Position numbers and translations under genes: made by a program
Part shown: positions 6,496 to 14,492 of the stretch, in pieces
How the letters are laid out: every line of letters begins with the position of its first letter
Position numbering within the stretch: the stretch's first letter is position 1
Assembly (NCBI GenBank): GCA_964605095.1
Contig: CAZSBS010000074.1
Location: 1-18,073 of the forward strand
DNA: 18,073 nucleotides
Reading direction: 5' to 3'
Source: JAUWQU01 sp964605095
GTDB taxonomy: Bacteria; Planctomycetota; Phycisphaerae; SM23-33
Notes under the pieces: model-generated
The model's input: only the letters and a program-made list of their open reading frames with translations
What the model was told of the DNA's origin: nothing
Database searches by the model: none

Positions 6496-7616
6496 CAGAT
6501 CACCTTCAGCGCCGCCTGGAGCGCCCCGGCCTCCTTGAGGGCCTCGAAGATCGACACCAGGTCGCGCGGCGTCAGGCCCAGGGCGTTCAGCGCGCGGGCG
6601 AGTTCGGCCACCGACAGTGACCGCTGCACGACCTGTATGGCGCCGCCTTCCTCGGTTGCGGTTATTTCCGTCCGGTTGACCTTTTCGGTGGTTCCGCCCC
6701 GCGAGAGCGGCGAGGGTTGCGAGACGGATTCCTTCTCCTGCTTGATGATCGACAGGCTCCCGTGAGAAATCGCCACAAGCGATATGGTCACGTTCTGCCC
6801 GACCACGATAGTGCCGGTGCGCTCGTTGATCACCACCACGGCCGGCTGATCGACCTGGACGTCGATCAGGCCAATGCGGTTGATGGCGGCGGTGGCGTCC
6901 TCAATCGAGATCCGGCTGGGCAGCGTGACGCGGATGGCGCCGGCGTCGACGGCCTTGGCGGCGTTGGGCATGGCCTTGTTTATCGCCTGAGCCATCATGG
7001 TGGCGGTGGCGAAGTCGGGGTTCCGCAGCGTCCAGGTGATGGTGTCGTTCTCGACGAAGTTCGCGAGTTCCTCGCGTTCGACGGTCGCCCCGGACGGGAC
7101 TCGCCCGACGGTGACGTGGTTCTTCGTGACGGTGGCGCTCTTTCCGCCGGCGCTGAAGCCGCCGACGGACATGGGCCCCTGGGCGACGGCGTACACCTCG
7201 CCGTCGGCGCCTGCAAGGGGGGTGATGAGCAGCGTGCCGCCCTGGAGGCTGTTGGAGTTGCCAATGGTCGAGACGGTCACATCCATCCGGCTGCCTTTGC
7301 GGGCGAATGGCTGAAGCTCAGCCGTCACCATGACGCTGGCGATGTTCTTGCTGTTGACGTCCGTAGGGCTGAGCACCAGACCCGACCGGCGAAGGATGTT
7401 CGCCAGCGCGCGCCGGGAGACCTCGCTGTCGTCGCCCGAGCCGTTGAGGCCCACCACAAGCCCGTAGCCCCACAGCGGGTTGCCGCGAACACCCTTGACG
7501 TCGGCGATGTCCTTGATCCGCTCGGCCCGCAGCAGGGCCGACCCGGCAAGCAGGACAGCCAGCAGCCCCATCATCTGCCATCCGCGGAATCGCAATTGGT
7601 GTATCCTGTCCTTCAC
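6495..7616 (-). CDS. flgI: Flagellar P-ring protein FlgI
   Basis: FlgI forms the periplasmic P-ring around the rod in the peptidoglycan layer. It has a Sec signal peptide (basic RFRGWQ, then MMGLLAVLLAGSALLRA, cleavage near residue 31). The mature start ERIKDIADVKGVRGNPLWGYGLVVGLNGSGD is diagnostic of the family. The rest is typical: GNSNSLQGGTLLITPLAG, TVEREELANF, VVVINERTGTIVVGQNV, and the tail LARALNALGLTPRDLVSIFEALKEAGAL. At 373 residues it has the usual length. The start codon is GTG at 7616 with GGAG seven bases upstream. It follows flgH by 18 bases, and flgA, the P-ring chaperone, is two genes upstream. Confidence 0.97.
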   Translation of the reverse strand: MKDRIHQLRFRGWQMMGLLAVLLAGSALLRAERIKDIADVKGVRGNPLWGYGLVVGLNGSGDDSEVSRRALANILRRSGLVLSPTDVNSKNIASVMVTAELQPFARKGSRMDVTVSTIGNSNSLQGGTLLITPLAGADGEVYAVAQGPMSVGGFSAGGKSATVTKNHVTVGRVPSGATVEREELANFVENDTITWTLRNPDFATATMMAQAINKAMPNAAKAVDAGAIRVTLPSRISIEDATAAINRIGLIDVQVDQPAVVVINERTGTIVVGQNVTISLVAISHGSLSIIKQEKESVSQPSPLSRGGTTEKVNRTEITATEEGGAIQVVQRSLSVAELARALNALGLTPRDLVSIFEALKEAGALQAALKVI

Positions 7617-7634
7617 GTTATTTCTCCGGCCGCT

Positions 7635-8273
7635 TTAGAACGGGTTGAAGAGGTCTATCAGCCTGGCCAGCCAGCCGGGTTTGGTGTACTGGCTGGCGGA
7701 GCCCTTGCCGCCGTAGACGACCTTGAAGTTGGCCACCTTCGTGCTGGACACGGTGTTGTCAAACGTGACGTCGCTAGGCCGGACTATTCCGCTGACCTGT
7801 ATCGTCTGGCGGTCGCCTTCAACTTCCCGCACACGAGTGCCGGCGATGACAAGGTTGCCGTCCGGCAGCACGTCCTGCACGGTCACGGTCACCTGGTCGG
7901 TCAGGCTGTTGTCGCTTCCGTAGTTGCTCTTGCCGTCGAACTTGGTCTCGCCGGAAGATGTGTAGTCCAGCGACGGGAATGTGAAGACGTTCTTGCCGAG
8001 CGGCTGGGCGAAGAGCTTGGCCGGGTCGAACGTGCCGCTCATGCCGGCGGTGCGCTCGTCCTTTTTCTCGAGCTTTCGGCTGGTGTCGTTGGCGATGGTG
8101 GACCGTTCGACCACAACGACCGTAATCGAGTCGCCTCGGCGGCGCGCGGTGTCGTCGGAGTGGATCGCTCGCGCCTTGACGGACGCCTTTTCCCAGATGG
8201 ACCCCGCCCGTGCCGCCGTGGCGCCGGCGCCGAGGACCATCGCGCAAAGAATCGCTCGTGTAATCAGCTTCAT
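7635..8273 (-). CDS. flgH: Flagellar L-ring protein FlgH
   Basis: FlgH forms the L-ring in the outer membrane. The core family regions are present: DSITVVVVERSTIANDTSR, the conserved TVTVQDVLPDGNLVIAG at about residues 134-150, and IQVSGIVRPSDV. The protein is 212 residues. The signal peptide (MKLITRAILCAMVLGAGATAARA) ends in AxA with no lipobox cysteine at the cleavage site, unlike the lipoprotein FlgH of enterobacteria. The only nearby Cys is residue 10, in the wrong context. The ATG at 8273 overlaps the flgA stop (ATGA). A longer in-frame start at 8318 lies within flgA and is less likely, because the signal peptide begins exactly at MKLITR. GGAGAG lies six bases upstream of the ATG. Confidence 0.95.
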   Translation of the reverse strand: MKLITRAILCAMVLGAGATAARAGSIWEKASVKARAIHSDDTARRRGDSITVVVVERSTIANDTSRKLEKKDERTAGMSGTFDPAKLFAQPLGKNVFTFPSLDYTSSGETKFDGKSNYGSDNSLTDQVTVTVQDVLPDGNLVIAGTRVREVEGDRQTIQVSGIVRPSDVTFDNTVSSTKVANFKVVYGGKGSASQYTKPGWLARLIDLFNPF

Positions 8274-9295
8274 TTTTCGCTCTCCTCCAGCAGCGGCTCC
8301 ACGGTGCCGTCGGCGCATACGCGGGCGGTCAGGATCCGCTTGCTGTCTATGTTCTGTATGGGGACAGCCTCGCCGACGCGCCCGGGGGCAAGCGCCACCC
8401 CCTTGGCCAGCAGCGAAAAGCCGCCAAGGTCCACGCGGATGCGGACCAGGGCGTTGCGCTCGAAGACCAACTTGGGCTTGGGCGTGGTCAGCAGGCCCTG
8501 GGCCAGCACACTGTCGGCGGCGACGGCCCGGGCCGCCAGCTTGCCATACGGACTGGTCCAGCCCTCCTGCGGGCTATGGCGCAGGACGGTCTCGACGGCG
8601 ACGTTGGACTCGGTGATGGTTTCTCCGGGCGAGATGTCCTTGCGGGCCACCGCCTGACGCCAAAGGTGCGCCTTCTCGAAGCCGAGCTCGCAGTTTGCCG
8701 TGGCCAAACCGTCTCGCGTGATGTTCACCCGCACGGTTGCCCGCTGCTCGGTGGCCCCGTCGAGCAGCACCGGCGAAAGCTTGACGGCCGGGCCCGTGGG
8801 AACGCTGACGGGCTCGACCTGCCGGGCGAGGCGCCACTGTGCCCCGCCCTTGCAGGGCATCTTCTCGTTCAGCAGCGCCGACGCGGCCGCCACGAGTCTG
8901 CTGGCGTCGATCTCCTGCTCGTTTGGAGTGACAAGCACCTCGTTGGCCCCGCAGAAGTGGATTTCGCGTTGGGAGAACCCGCTTGCCGCGAGTCGTCCGA
9001 GGATCATGGCTCGGTCGACCTTCATTTCCTCGCGGCTGAAGGGAGCCCGGCCCAACTGCACCTGTTTGGCCCTGGCGGTGCGGTCGTGGTCGCTGCCTCG
9101 GACTATGCAGACGGCGCCGAGAGAGAGCGTCGAACCGCGGACCTGCTGCGTGCGCGGCAGGTAGATTCGCAACCCGCCCTGGCCGTCGTCGCAAGAGGCT
9201 GATGGCGCGGCCTGGGCGGGCGCGGCGTTTGCCGCGCCGGCTGTGGGCGCCGCCGCCAGGATCAGCCACGTCGCGAGAATGGTTTCTACCGCCAT
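8270..9295 (-). CDS. flgA: Flagella basal body P-ring formation protein FlgA
   Basis: FlgA is a periplasmic chaperone needed for P-ring assembly. The N-terminus is a signal-peptide-like hydrophobic stretch (about residues 5-25, ending near AGA/ANA). The C-terminal SAF-type domain (about residues 215-335) has its usual features: AVARKDISPGETITESNVAVE, then LAARAVAADSVLAQGLLT, and the closing strands LLAKGVALAPGRVGEAVPIQN. At 341 residues it is longer than E. coli FlgA (219), with an extra N-terminal half as in many non-enteric forms. The ATG at 9295 has AAGGA six bases upstream and follows flgG by nine bases. Its stop overlaps the flgH start, so it is coupled to the ring gene it precedes. Confidence 0.93.
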   Translation of the reverse strand: MAVETILATWLILAAAPTAGAANAAPAQAAPSASCDDGQGGLRIYLPRTQQVRGSTLSLGAVCIVRGSDHDRTARAKQVQLGRAPFSREEMKVDRAMILGRLAASGFSQREIHFCGANEVLVTPNEQEIDASRLVAAASALLNEKMPCKGGAQWRLARQVEPVSVPTGPAVKLSPVLLDGATEQRATVRVNITRDGLATANCELGFEKAHLWRQAVARKDISPGETITESNVAVETVLRHSPQEGWTSPYGKLAARAVAADSVLAQGLLTTPKPKLVFERNALVRIRVDLGGFSLLAKGVALAPGRVGEAVPIQNIDSKRILTARVCADGTVEPLLEESEK

Positions 9296-9304
9296 GATAT
9301 TTCC

Positions 9305-10093
9305 TTACTGCACCAGCCTGGTCGCGGTCGTCAGCATGTCGTCGCCGGCCTTGATGGCTCGGGAGTTGATTTCGTATGCCCGCTGGGCGGTGATGAGGCT
9401 CACCAGTTCGGTGACCATCTGGACGTTGGACCTTTCCAGGAACCCAGCCTGGATCGCGCCCATGCCGCTCTGGCCCGGTATGCCCGTCATGGGGCTGCCG
9501 CTGGCGGCAGTTTCGCTCAACAGGTTGCTGCCCTCGCTTGTCAGCCCGGATGGGTTCTGAAAGCGAACGAGGGTGATTTGCCCCACCACCGTGGGGGTGG
9601 TGCTGTCGCCGACCATGGCCGAGACCGTGCCGTCCGTGCCGACGCTTATCGAACGGGCGTCGCTGGGGACGGTAATGGCCGGGCTTATCTGGTAGCCCGA
9701 CGACGTGACGAGGTTGCCGTTGGCGTCAGCCCGCAGCGAGCCGTCGCGGGAATAGCGGGTCTGCCCGCCTGGAACGCTGACCTGGAAGAACCCCGAGCCC
9801 TGGATCGCCAGGTCCAGCGACCGCCCGGTGTTCTCCATCTCGCCCTGGGTGAAGATCTTCATCGTCGAGGCTGGACGCACGCCGCTGCCGATCTCGAAGC
9901 CGTTTGGGGCCGTCGTGCCCTGATCGCTCTGCCGACCCGCCTCGAGCAACTTGACGTACATCAGGTCCTGAAAGTCCACCTGGCTCTTCTTGAAGCCCAC
10001 CGTGTTCATGTTGGCCAGGTTGTTGGAGATCGTGTCAACGATCATCTGCTGGGCCGTCATGCCCGTCGCAGCCGTGGAAAATGCTCGTAACAT
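9305..10093 (-). CDS. flgG: Flagellar distal rod protein FlgG
   Basis: FlgG builds the distal rod that passes through the P- and L-rings. The 262-residue length is standard. The N-terminal rod motif is TISNNLANMNTVGFKKSQVDFQDLMYV, and the central region has SLDLAIQGSGFFQV. The C-terminal domain ends FLERSNVQMVTELVSLITAQRAYEINSRAIKAGDDMLTTATRLVQ. The start is ATG at 10093 with AAGGA six to seven bases upstream. A reading frame running further upstream was rejected because it passes through flgF. It follows flgF by 17 bases and precedes flgA by nine. Confidence 0.97.
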   Translation of the reverse strand: MLRAFSTAATGMTAQQMIVDTISNNLANMNTVGFKKSQVDFQDLMYVKLLEAGRQSDQGTTAPNGFEIGSGVRPASTMKIFTQGEMENTGRSLDLAIQGSGFFQVSVPGGQTRYSRDGSLRADANGNLVTSSGYQISPAITVPSDARSISVGTDGTVSAMVGDSTTPTVVGQITLVRFQNPSGLTSEGSNLLSETAASGSPMTGIPGQSGMGAIQAGFLERSNVQMVTELVSLITAQRAYEINSRAIKAGDDMLTTATRLVQ

Positions 10094-10110
10094 GAGGAAT
10101 CCTTTCTTAT

Positions 10111-10833
10111 CTAAGCCATTGCAACCCGCATGAGCTGGTCCTTGCTCTCGCCGGATTTCTCCAGGCTCTTGCAATTTGCCTCGTACATGCGGCTGACGGT
10201 TATCAGGTCCACCATTTCCCGGACCACGTTGACGTTCGACTGCTCGCGGTAGCCCTGTTTGACGCTGAACGTGCCGGCCGCTTTTGCGGCCACGCCCTCT
10301 GGCGCGCGGAACATTGTTGCGGATACGGCATTGAGGGCCCCCGGATCGTCGAAGTTCACCACCTTGAGCCGCCCCAGGAGCTGCCCGTTGGCCGAGACGC
10401 TGCCGTCGGAGCCGACCGACAGGTCCTCGCTCGTGGCCGATTGAGGCAGGACGATCGCGCCTGTCTCGCCGGCGACGTTGTTGCCGGCCGAGTCCACGAG
10501 CCTGCCGCCGGGGTTTACCCGCACGGAGCCGCACCGCGTGTACATCTCGCCAGTGGGGGTTTCGATCACGAAGAAGCCCTTGCCGTCTATGGCCAGGTCC
10601 AGCGTGTTTCCGGTAGCGGTCAGCGATCCCTGCGTCAGGTCGATGGCGGCGCGGGGGCGGGCGCCGTTGGCGGCGTCCTGTCCGGCCAGTTGCTCGTCCA
10701 TGACGCTGGAGAACGATCCACTGCGGCGTTTGTAGCCGACGGTGCTCGCGTTGGACAGATTGGTGGTGATGGTTTCGTAGCGCCGCATCAACGCCTGCAA
10801 GGAACTCGCGGTCGGGTTGACGTTTATGGCCAT
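10111..10833 (-). CDS. flgF: Flagellar rod protein FlgF (FlgF/FlgG family)
   Basis: This 240-residue member of the rod/hook family has TITTNLSNASTVGYKRRSGSF near the N-terminus, then TLDLAIDGKGFFVIETPTGEMYTRCGSVRV. The C-terminal domain is REQSNVNVVREMVDLITVSRMYEANCKSLEKS. Its place directly before flgG and its length indicate FlgF, the proximal rod protein. The sequence alone would also allow a second FlgG-like copy. The ATG at 10833 lies three bases after the PilZ gene stop, and its Shine-Dalgarno (GGAGAG) sits in the end of that gene, so translation is probably coupled. Confidence 0.88.
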   Translation of the reverse strand: MAINVNPTASSLQALMRRYETITTNLSNASTVGYKRRSGSFSSVMDEQLAGQDAANGARPRAAIDLTQGSLTATGNTLDLAIDGKGFFVIETPTGEMYTRCGSVRVNPGGRLVDSAGNNVAGETGAIVLPQSATSEDLSVGSDGSVSANGQLLGRLKVVNFDDPGALNAVSATMFRAPEGVAAKAAGTFSVKQGYREQSNVNVVREMVDLITVSRMYEANCKSLEKSGESKDQLMRVAMA

Positions 10834-10836
10834 GAC

Positions 10837-11979
10837 TTACTCTCTCCAGGCCGGTTGGGCGGCGTGGGTGGCGGCGGGGGGCTTGGCTTCAATGCTCGGC
10901 TGATCGGCGAGGTTCGTCTCGGAGACCAGTTCAGACACGTCGGATTCCGAAAGGTCCGTCAGTTCCACGACCAAGTGGGCCTTGCGCGAGGTGATGGTTT
11001 CAGATCTCAGGACGATTGCGATTCCGTTGATGCTCCTGCCCTGTCGCGGTTCAAGGAGCACGAGCGTGCGGCTCTTTTCAGCCAGCGATGGCATGTCCTC
11101 GACCTCCAGGATGAGTCCCGTGCCGCCCAGTTCGATCAGCCGGGCCGGGTGAAAGACCGGCGGCTCGTGCGGTTTACAGACTATGAACGGGTAGCAGGCA
11201 AGAGAGGCCGGGCGATCCACGCGGACTCGGCGGAAGCGCCGTCGGTTGACGAACCGGACGTTCAGTGCATGGGCGAGCGTGAGGTCCCGCCCGTCGGCCA
11301 AGACGAGTTCCGTATCGAATTCCCAGACGGAGCCGGCTCGGCAGTACCGCGCCCGCAGGTGGGTTCCGGTGACCAGATCCTGGCTCTCGGCGCTGGCATG
11401 GGCCTTTATCTCCCAGCCTTGGGCCGAGACGATCGTGACCTGGGCCGGCTCCAATATGCCGCTGCCCGTAAGTGTGATAATGGCGCCCTCGGGGATCTGC
11501 CGGCTGCTGACCAGCGATGAGTTTCCCTCGAAGCCGAGCTTGAGCTGGGCGGAGTTGATGACCGAGAGTATCTTCCTCTTGTCATCGGGGAACATGGACA
11601 GCACCCGGTGGCATTGCATCAGCAGGTGCATGCACCGCTGGAAGACCGCCTCGGTGACCACGATGTTCGCCGGCGCCCGCAGCTCGCCGAGGCGGGCGGC
11701 GTATGTCAGCAGGTTGGTCTCCTCCTCACCCAGCCCGGCCCTCTCGGCCTGCTCGCGGAAGTCCAGTTGCATCTGCCGGCGATGCCCTACCCACCGGCGC
11801 AAAAGCACCGCGACAATGGTCGCGACGACGGCCGTCAGCAGGCCCAGCACGATAATGTACAGGCCCCGATACTCGCCGATGCCATAGTTGGCCGGGCGGG
11901 CGGCACTCCACCGCTCGGCCGGAGTGATCGCCAGCGGCGCCAGCGTCAGATCCATAAGTTGTATCAGCAGTCTTGGCAT
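10837..11979 (-). CDS. Membrane-anchored PilZ-domain protein
   Basis: The 380-residue protein has a short N-terminal segment, one transmembrane helix at about residues 40-62 (YIIVLGLLTAVVATIVAVLL) followed by basic RRWVGHRR, and a helical cytoplasmic linker (70-130). A beta-rich YcgR_N-like domain (about 140-235) and a PilZ domain (about 245-345) follow. The PilZ arginine motif is clear: NRRRFRRVRVDRP at 245-257. The second motif, normally [D/N]xSxxG, reads ELGGTG at 283-288, so cyclic-di-GMP binding may be altered. YcgR-type proteins act as flagellar brakes when cyclic-di-GMP rises. The tail (about 350-380) is disordered and Ala/Pro-rich. It lies between flgE and flgF, 28 bases after flgE, which ties it to the hook/basal body. 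The ATG at 11979 has a distant AGGTGA, and an ATG eight codons in is possible. Confidence 0.82.
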   Translation of the reverse strand: MPRLLIQLMDLTLAPLAITPAERWSAARPANYGIGEYRGLYIIVLGLLTAVVATIVAVLLRRWVGHRRQMQLDFREQAERAGLGEEETNLLTYAARLGELRAPANIVVTEAVFQRCMHLLMQCHRVLSMFPDDKRKILSVINSAQLKLGFEGNSSLVSSRQIPEGAIITLTGSGILEPAQVTIVSAQGWEIKAHASAESQDLVTGTHLRARYCRAGSVWEFDTELVLADGRDLTLAHALNVRFVNRRRFRRVRVDRPASLACYPFIVCKPHEPPVFHPARLIELGGTGLILEVEDMPSLAEKSRTLVLLEPRQGRSINGIAIVLRSETITSRKAHLVVELTDLSESDVSELVSETNLADQPSIEAKPPAATHAAQPAWRE

Positions 11980-12007
11980 CCGGTTACTATCTTGTCACCT
12001 TTTGTCG

Positions 12008-14050
12008 CTACCTGATGAGGTTCGTCAACTCCTGGAGCATGTCGTTGGCGGTCTTGATGGTTCGGGCATTGGCCTGGAAGCCGTTCTGCGCCTGTATCAA
12101 GTTGATGAACTCGACGGCCGTGTTCACGTTGGACTTCTCCAGCGCCCCGCCTCGAAGCTCACCGGCCCCGCTGGACAGCGCCTTGGTGGCCACGGCCACG
12201 CCGGAGTTTGGCGAGCTCTCGAAGTAGTTGTTGCCCGCGCTTTGGAGGCCCGCGGGGTTCTGGAAGGTAGCCAGGCAGATGCTTGCCAGGTCGCGGCGGA
12301 TGCCGTTGGAGAACAGGCCCACCAGAGTTCCGTCCCGCGAGACCGACAGGCTTGAAAGCCAGCCACTGGCGTAGCCGTCCTGCCAGTTGGGCGTTACCGT
12401 CGAGGTGCCGCCGAACTGGCTCAGGCCGTTGAACTCGCCGACGCTTCCGATGTTCAGGTCGATTGCGCAAACATTGGTCAGGTCACTGGCGAAGCGGATA
12501 TGGAAAGAAGAGGCATCCGGGCTCGTGCCGCCCATGCCGCCGAAGCTGCCGTCCGGCAGGAACGTTATGCCCTTGACCCGCCGATCCTCTATCGCCACGT
12601 CGCCGGTAGCGCTGGTCAGAACCATGTCCCACGTGTTGGCGTCGTCGGTCCGCACGAACGAAGCCGACACCACGTGCCCGACGCCCTGGGAGTCGAATAT
12701 CTCGATGTTGGTGTTCTTGCAGGATACCCCGCCGGCGCTGACCAACGTGAAGTACTGGGGCAGTTCGATCCCATCGGCATTCGAGCATGAGAGCTTCAGG
12801 TCGGTCTGGCTGTATCCGCTTGACGAGTCCGTCAGGTTGATATCGCCGCTGACCAGGCTACTGACCGACCACTGATCGGTTCGGTCGGTGGGGTTGGCGA
12901 AGGCCAGCTTGATCGCCGTCAGCAGGTCGCCAACCGTCGTGCCCGCGCCGCCGGTTACGATGCGCGTGAAACTCGTGGGCACCGCCAGCGTGCCGTCGCC
13001 GTCGTAGCTCAGGCCCAGCGTGGTCTGACTGGTCCCGGCCGCGGCATCAGTCATAAGGATCTCGCCGTTGGAGATGCTAGGGGAAGCCCCCGTGTATGCC
13101 GCCGAGATCGCCGCCAGCAGGTTGTCGAGCGTGTCGGCGCCGGTGAGGGTGTAGGTTGTGTCCACGGCCGTTCCGTCGCTGTCAATGCCCTGGATGCGTA
13201 TCGTGTCCCCGGCCGCAAGGCCGGTGGCCTGATCCAGGGCGCTCATGAGGCTCGCCCCAGTCGCGGCGGCCCCGCCGACCGTGTACCGCTGGACGGAATT
13301 CAGCAGGTTTGTCGTCGGGTCGGTGGACACCGTCAGCGCGGAACTGACCGACGAACCGTCCCGGCGGGTGCCGGTGATGGCGATAGCGTCTCCGGTGGCC
13401 AGGCCGGAAGCCTGGTCCATCTCGCTCAGCAGCGTGCCCAGGCCGACTGTTGCGCCGCCCTTGGTGTACTGGATGCCGGAGACAAGATGGGTGGTCGTCG
13501 GGTTGACCTCGTCGGCGCTGAGGTTGCCGGTATATTTGATTTGCGTGGTGGTCCTGGCCGGCAGGGGCACGTCGTAGGGTATTCGTATGGAGTTGTCCGA
13601 CGCGCTCTGGAATCCGTCGGCGATGCCCTCCGAGCCGATCCTCTGAACGCGGGCGCCCGTGGCGGGATCGACAAGGTAGTACTGCCCGTCGACCGCGAAG
13701 CTGCCCATCCGCGTGTACAGGTCGCGGTTGCCATCGTTGAGCATGAAGTACCCGCCGCCCTCGATGGCCATGTCGAGAGGCTGCCCGGTGGTGACCATGC
13801 TTCCCTGCGTCGTGTCGCGGTCCACGCGCGAGACAAGCACGCCGCTGCCGATCTGAACCGGGTTGGTGCCGCCGATCTGCGCGTTGGGCTGGGACGCCTC
13901 ACGCATGGTCTCGCTGAGAAGCTCGGCGAAACTCACCCGGCTGGCTTTGAAAGCCGTCGTGTTCACGTTGGCCAGGTTGTTGCCCGCCACGTCCAGCATC
14001 GTCTGGTGCGCCTGAAGGCCCGACACTCCCGATAGTAGTGCGTCGCTCAT
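12008..14050 (-). CDS. flgE: Flagellar hook protein FlgE (enlarged)
   Basis: FlgE polymerises into the hook. The N-terminus has the rod/hook motif DVAGNNLANVNTTAFKASRVSF (about residues 20-41), then TGQPLDMAIEGGGYFML. The C-terminus is typical: LEKSNVNTAVEFINLIQAQNGFQANARTIKTANDMLQELTNLI. At 680 residues it is far longer than the roughly 400 of enteric FlgE. The extra sequence (about 190-450) is made of repeated modules beginning GGATVGLGTLL, GGAAATGASLM and GGAGTTVGDLL, two of which contain hook IN-type motifs (LLAAISAAY...ILMTD and LLTAIKLAF...INLTD). These domains would face outward on the hook. The ATG at 14050 has AAGGA seven bases upstream. FlgD and FliK precede it. Confidence 0.95.
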   Translation of the reverse strand: MSDALLSGVSGLQAHQTMLDVAGNNLANVNTTAFKASRVSFAELLSETMREASQPNAQIGGTNPVQIGSGVLVSRVDRDTTQGSMVTTGQPLDMAIEGGGYFMLNDGNRDLYTRMGSFAVDGQYYLVDPATGARVQRIGSEGIADGFQSASDNSIRIPYDVPLPARTTTQIKYTGNLSADEVNPTTTHLVSGIQYTKGGATVGLGTLLSEMDQASGLATGDAIAITGTRRDGSSVSSALTVSTDPTTNLLNSVQRYTVGGAAATGASLMSALDQATGLAAGDTIRIQGIDSDGTAVDTTYTLTGADTLDNLLAAISAAYTGASPSISNGEILMTDAAAGTSQTTLGLSYDGDGTLAVPTSFTRIVTGGAGTTVGDLLTAIKLAFANPTDRTDQWSVSSLVSGDINLTDSSSGYSQTDLKLSCSNADGIELPQYFTLVSAGGVSCKNTNIEIFDSQGVGHVVSASFVRTDDANTWDMVLTSATGDVAIEDRRVKGITFLPDGSFGGMGGTSPDASSFHIRFASDLTNVCAIDLNIGSVGEFNGLSQFGGTSTVTPNWQDGYASGWLSSLSVSRDGTLVGLFSNGIRRDLASICLATFQNPAGLQSAGNNYFESSPNSGVAVATKALSSGAGELRGGALEKSNVNTAVEFINLIQAQNGFQANARTIKTANDMLQELTNLIR

Positions 14051-14092
14051 GATCTGTTCCTTGCCTGTTTTCTGACCATTGATTCCGGCATG

Positions 14093-14461
14093 TCAGCCGT
14101 TAGTGACACCCACAATTGCGTCCATCGCCACCGGCTGCCCTCCGGCGATGACCATCACCGACCCGCTCGAAAGGTCGATGCCGTCAACCCGCGCCATGAC
14201 CGGCATGTCCGAGTCTGGCGACTTGAACATGATCTGCTTGCCGATCAGGTCCGTCGCCTCGGCTCGCTGGGTCGCCTGGAGCAACTGCTGCGAAAAACCG
14301 CTCACCTTCTCCATCTGCTCCAACTGCGATATCTGCGCCAGTTGCGCGGTCATGTCGCTGTTGCTCATGGGCTCCAGAGGGTTCTGATAACGGAGCTGGT
14401 TGACCAGCAGCGTCATGAAGTCGGTCTGGAGAGAACTGGAAGTTGTCGATATCGTGCTCAT
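14093..14461 (-). CDS. flgD: Hook assembly scaffold FlgD (short form)
   Basis: FlgD caps the growing hook and is needed for FlgE polymerisation. The conserved N-terminal region is clear: FMTLLVNQLRYQNPLEPMSNSDMTAQLAQISQLEQMEKV at about residues 15-53. It is followed by LIGKQIMFKSPD and a short beta tail ending in GVTNG. At 122 residues it is about half the length of enteric FlgD (~230): the C-terminal Ig-like/tudor region is reduced or missing. The ATG at 14461 has only a weak upstream purine stretch. The gene lies 31 bases after fliK and 42 before flgE, in the usual order fliK-flgD-flgE. Confidence 0.93.
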   Translation of the reverse strand: MSTISTTSSSLQTDFMTLLVNQLRYQNPLEPMSNSDMTAQLAQISQLEQMEKVSGFSQQLLQATQRAEATDLIGKQIMFKSPDSDMPVMARVDGIDLSSGSVMVIAGGQPVAMDAIVGVTNG

Positions 14462-14492
14462 CTGTTTCTCGCTCTTGTTTGGTTTTCTTCCG

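Noticed and set aside
6717..8657. 646-codon open frame on the plus strand
   Set aside because: It lies wholly antisense to flgI, flgH and flgA, which have clear family motifs, start sites and signal peptides. Its translation is Val/Gly/Asp/His-rich, typical of a GC-rich shadow frame.
10094..10534. N-terminal extension of the flgG frame to 10534
   Set aside because: The extra 147 codons are a shadow of flgF. ATG 10093 has AAGGA upstream and begins the conserved FlgG N-terminus.
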